From an uncultured Lachnospiraceae bacterium (GTDB lineage Bacteria; Bacillota; Clostridia; Lachnospirales; Lachnospiraceae), in contig CAJUSO010000010.1 of the NCBI GenBank assembly GCA_910588965.1, forward strand, positions 5,033 through 12,040: a DNA stretch of 7,008 nt, read 5' to 3'. This document shows positions 5,089-7,008 of this stretch, in pieces (positions within the stretch are counted from its first letter, which is position 1; each line of letters starts with the position of its first letter). Made by a program: the position numbers and the translations under genes. The notes beneath the pieces are model-generated. The model was not told where the DNA came from, did not search any database, and worked only from the letters and a program-made list of their open reading frames with translations.

Positions 5089-7008
5089 ATGGGGCAGGAT
5101 TTTTTACCAATCTGCAGGGAAGATATGGAACGCAGGAAAATTGCGCAGTTTGATTTTGTATATGTGATAGGGGATGCCTACGTGGACCATCCATCCTTTG
5201 GCCATGCCATCATCAGCCGCCTTCTGGAGGCTTATGGGTATACCGTGGGCATAATTTCCCAGCCGGACTGGAGGCAGAAGGGGAGCATCGCCATTTACGG
5301 CGAGCCGCGTCTGGCGTTCCTTGTCAGCGCCGGCAACATGGATTCCATGGTAAACCATTACAGTGTTTCCAAGCGCAGGCGGGAGAAGGATTCCTTCAGC
5401 CCCGGCGGCGTGATGGGCAGGCGCCCGGATTATGCTACGGTGGTCTATGGGAATTTAATCCGGCAGACTTATAAAAAGACGCCGATACTGATTGGGGGCG
5501 TGGAAGCAAGCCTTCGGAGGCTTGCCCATTATGACTACTGGAGCGGTAAAGTCAAGCGTTCCATCCTCTTAGACAGCGGGGCGGATATCCTGATGTACGG
5601 CATGGGGGAACGCAGCGTCATACAGCTGGCAGAGGCTTTGGACAGCGGTCTTGCAGCCGGGGACATTACATTTGTGGACGGGACGGTCTATAAGGCCAGG
5701 CGCAAGGAGGATATTTACGACGCTGTTTTCCTGCCGGGTTATGAGACAGCCAGAGCAGACAAGAAATCCTATGCCCAAAGCTTCTATACCCAGTACTGCA
5801 ATGCGGATCCCTTCCATGGGAAACGCTTGGCAGAGGAATACCCCAACCAGGTGTATGTGGTGCAGAACCCCCCGTCAAAGCCCTTGTCCCAGCAGGAAAT
5901 GGATGATGTGTACGGCCTGCCTTATATGCGCAGCTATCACCCCTCGTATGGGCCTTTGGGCGGCGTCCCAGCCATCTCGGAGGTGAAGTTCAGCATTACC
6001 AGCAACCGGGGATGCTTTGGCGGCTGCAGCTTTTGCGCCCTGACCTTCCATCAGGGCAGGATTGTCCAGTCCCGGAGCCACAATTCCATCCTAAAGGAAG
6101 CAGAAATCCTCTCCAAGGACCCAGAGTTTAAAGGATATATCCATGACGTGGGAGGCCCGACGGCAGATTTCCGCCATCCTGCCTGCAAGAAGCAGATGCA
6201 GGAAGGGGCTTGCGCCGGGAGGCAATGCCTGTTCCCAGAGCCCTGCCCGCGCCTGGAAGCGGGGCATAAGGACTATTTGGCCCTGCTGCGTAAGCTGCGC
6301 GGCCTGCCAGGCGTGAAAAAAGTATTTATCCGTTCGGGCATCCGCTTTGACTATGTGCTGGCAGACCCTGACCGTTCTTTTTTGCGGGAACTGTGCGAGT
6401 ACCATGTCAGCGGGCAGCTTAAAGTGGCACCAGAGCATATTTCAGATGAGGTGCTGAAATACATGGGCAAGCCCAAGGCCGAAACCTACCGCAGGTTTGC
6501 CGAAGAGTACAAGGAGATGAACAGGCGGCTAGGCAAGAAGCAGTACCTCGTGCCCTACCTGATGTCCTCCCATCCGGGCTCCGCCTTGCAGGAGGCAGTG
6601 GAATTGGCGGAATTCCTGCGGGATTTGGGGTATATGCCGCAGCAGGTGCAGGATTTTTACCCTACGCCTTCCACTGTTTCGTCCTGTATGTATTATACAG
6701 GCCTGGATCCGCGTACCATGAAGCCCGTCTATGTGGCGCATAATCCCCATGAAAAAGCGATGCAGCGCGCCTTGATCCAGTACCGGGATCCGAAAAATTA
6801 CGATTTGGTAAAAGAGGCCCTGCAAAAGGCTGGGCGCAGGGATTTAATCGGCTTTGGCCCCAATTGCCTGATTCCCCCAAGGAAGCTGGCCGTGGGGGAG
6901 GCTAAGGAAAGAGCGGGAGCCAAGGCAAGCAGCCTAACAGGTACAGGTGGAAGGCCTTCCAGGAAGCAGGAAGGTGCAGGAGCCAGGGCAAGCGTCCCAA
7001 CAGGCAAA
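5089..7008 (+). CDS. ygiQ: YgiQ-family (UPF0313) radical SAM protein, 3' truncated by the window edge
   Basis: The frame is open for 640 residues to the end of the window with no stop. The N-terminal part has the YgiQ signatures DAYVDHPSFGHAIISRLLE (residues 29-47) and LIGGVEASLRRLAHYDYW. The radical SAM cluster motif is C309-x3-C313-x2-C316 in NRGCFGGCSFCAL, which binds the [4Fe-4S] that cleaves S-adenosylmethionine. A further cysteine set (C366, C375, C380, C386) follows HDVGGPTADFRHP. The C-terminal accessory domain includes QDFYPTPSTVSSCMYYTG, VYVAHNPHEKAMQRALIQYR and GFGPNCLIPP (about 587-597). The family's reaction is not established to my knowledge. GGGAGG at 5079-5084 lies 4 bases before the ATG at 5089; an in-frame ATG at 5077 is possible. 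After residue 600 the sequence becomes low-complexity with a 21-residue period, beyond the usual family end. The gene starts 18 bases after the HAD gene. Confidence 0.92.
   Translation, partial: MGQDFLPICREDMERRKIAQFDFVYVIGDAYVDHPSFGHAIISRLLEAYGYTVGIISQPDWRQKGSIAIYGEPRLAFLVSAGNMDSMVNHYSVSKRRREKDSFSPGGVMGRRPDYATVVYGNLIRQTYKKTPILIGGVEASLRRLAHYDYWSGKVKRSILLDSGADILMYGMGERSVIQLAEALDSGLAAGDITFVDGTVYKARRKEDIYDAVFLPGYETARADKKSYAQSFYTQYCNADPFHGKRLAEEYPNQVYVVQNPPSKPLSQQEMDDVYGLPYMRSYHPSYGPLGGVPAISEVKFSITSNRGCFGGCSFCALTFHQGRIVQSRSHNSILKEAEILSKDPEFKGYIHDVGGPTADFRHPACKKQMQEGACAGRQCLFPEPCPRLEAGHKDYLALLRKLRGLPGVKKVFIRSGIRFDYVLADPDRSFLRELCEYHVSGQLKVAPEHISDEVLKYMGKPKAETYRRFAEEYKEMNRRLGKKQYLVPYLMSSHPGSALQEAVELAEFLRDLGYMPQQVQDFYPTPSTVSSCMYYTGLDPRTMKPVYVAHNPHEKAMQRALIQYRDPKNYDLVKEALQKAGRRDLIGFGPNCLIPPRKLAVGEAKERAGAKASSLTGTGGRPSRKQEGAGARASVPTGK
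6907..7008 (+). repeat. 63-bp-period in-frame repeat in the ygiQ 3' extension
   Basis: Unit 1 spans 6907-6969 and unit 2 begins at 6970 and is cut by the window end. Over the 39 bases that can be compared, 30 match. The protein units begin ERAGAKASSLTG and EGAGARASVPTG, rich in Gly, Ala, Ser and Arg. The period is a multiple of three. Unit 1 also holds a perfect 12-base palindrome, GGAAGGCCTTCC, at 6949-6960. More copies may lie outside the window. Confidence 0.7.

Overview
The window (7008 bp, all genes on the + strand) looks like chromosomal DNA of a moderately GC-rich member of the Clostridia, most likely Lachnospiraceae. This is inferred from the Gram-positive-type AddA nuclease end, a PrsA-like lipoprotein foldase, a cysteine-bearing COG2509-type FAD protein, strong AGGAGG-type ribosome sites and short intergenic gaps. 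No phage, transposase, CRISPR or RNA gene is visible, and no stretch over 300 bases lacks a gene.

Layout: 1-758 is the 3' end of addA, the helicase/nuclease subunit of AddAB recombinational repair. It enters the window inside three in-frame 48-bp tandem repeats. At its 3' end lies a 41-bp direct duplication (731-771 and 772-812). Each copy contains a sigma-A-like promoter, and a third promoter-like site follows at 833-861. Downstream are maf (924-1571, nucleotide pyrophosphatase), a small acidic unknown protein (1625-1888), a COG2509-type FAD-dependent oxidoreductase (1911-3317), a parvulin/PrsA-like lipoprotein (3396-4385), a HAD phosphatase/mutase-like protein (4393-5070) and a YgiQ-family radical SAM protein that runs off the right edge (5089-7008). 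Gaps between these genes are 7 to 78 bp and I see no convincing intrinsic terminator, so maf through ygiQ plausibly form one transcription unit. The functions are mixed housekeeping: genome repair, nucleotide-pool hygiene, redox, extracytoplasmic folding, small-molecule dephosphorylation and radical chemistry. I do not see a single pathway joining them.

The gene content is ordinary. The unusual signal is a set of repeat-like, in-frame, low-complexity additions to conserved proteins: a 16-residue tandem repeat in AddA, a roughly 23-residue hairpin-bearing insert in Maf, and a 21-residue-period repeat tail on YgiQ. A second unusual feature is the promoter-carrying duplication upstream of maf. 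These suggest a genome in which small repeats expand inside and beside genes. That is an inference and needs comparison with relatives.
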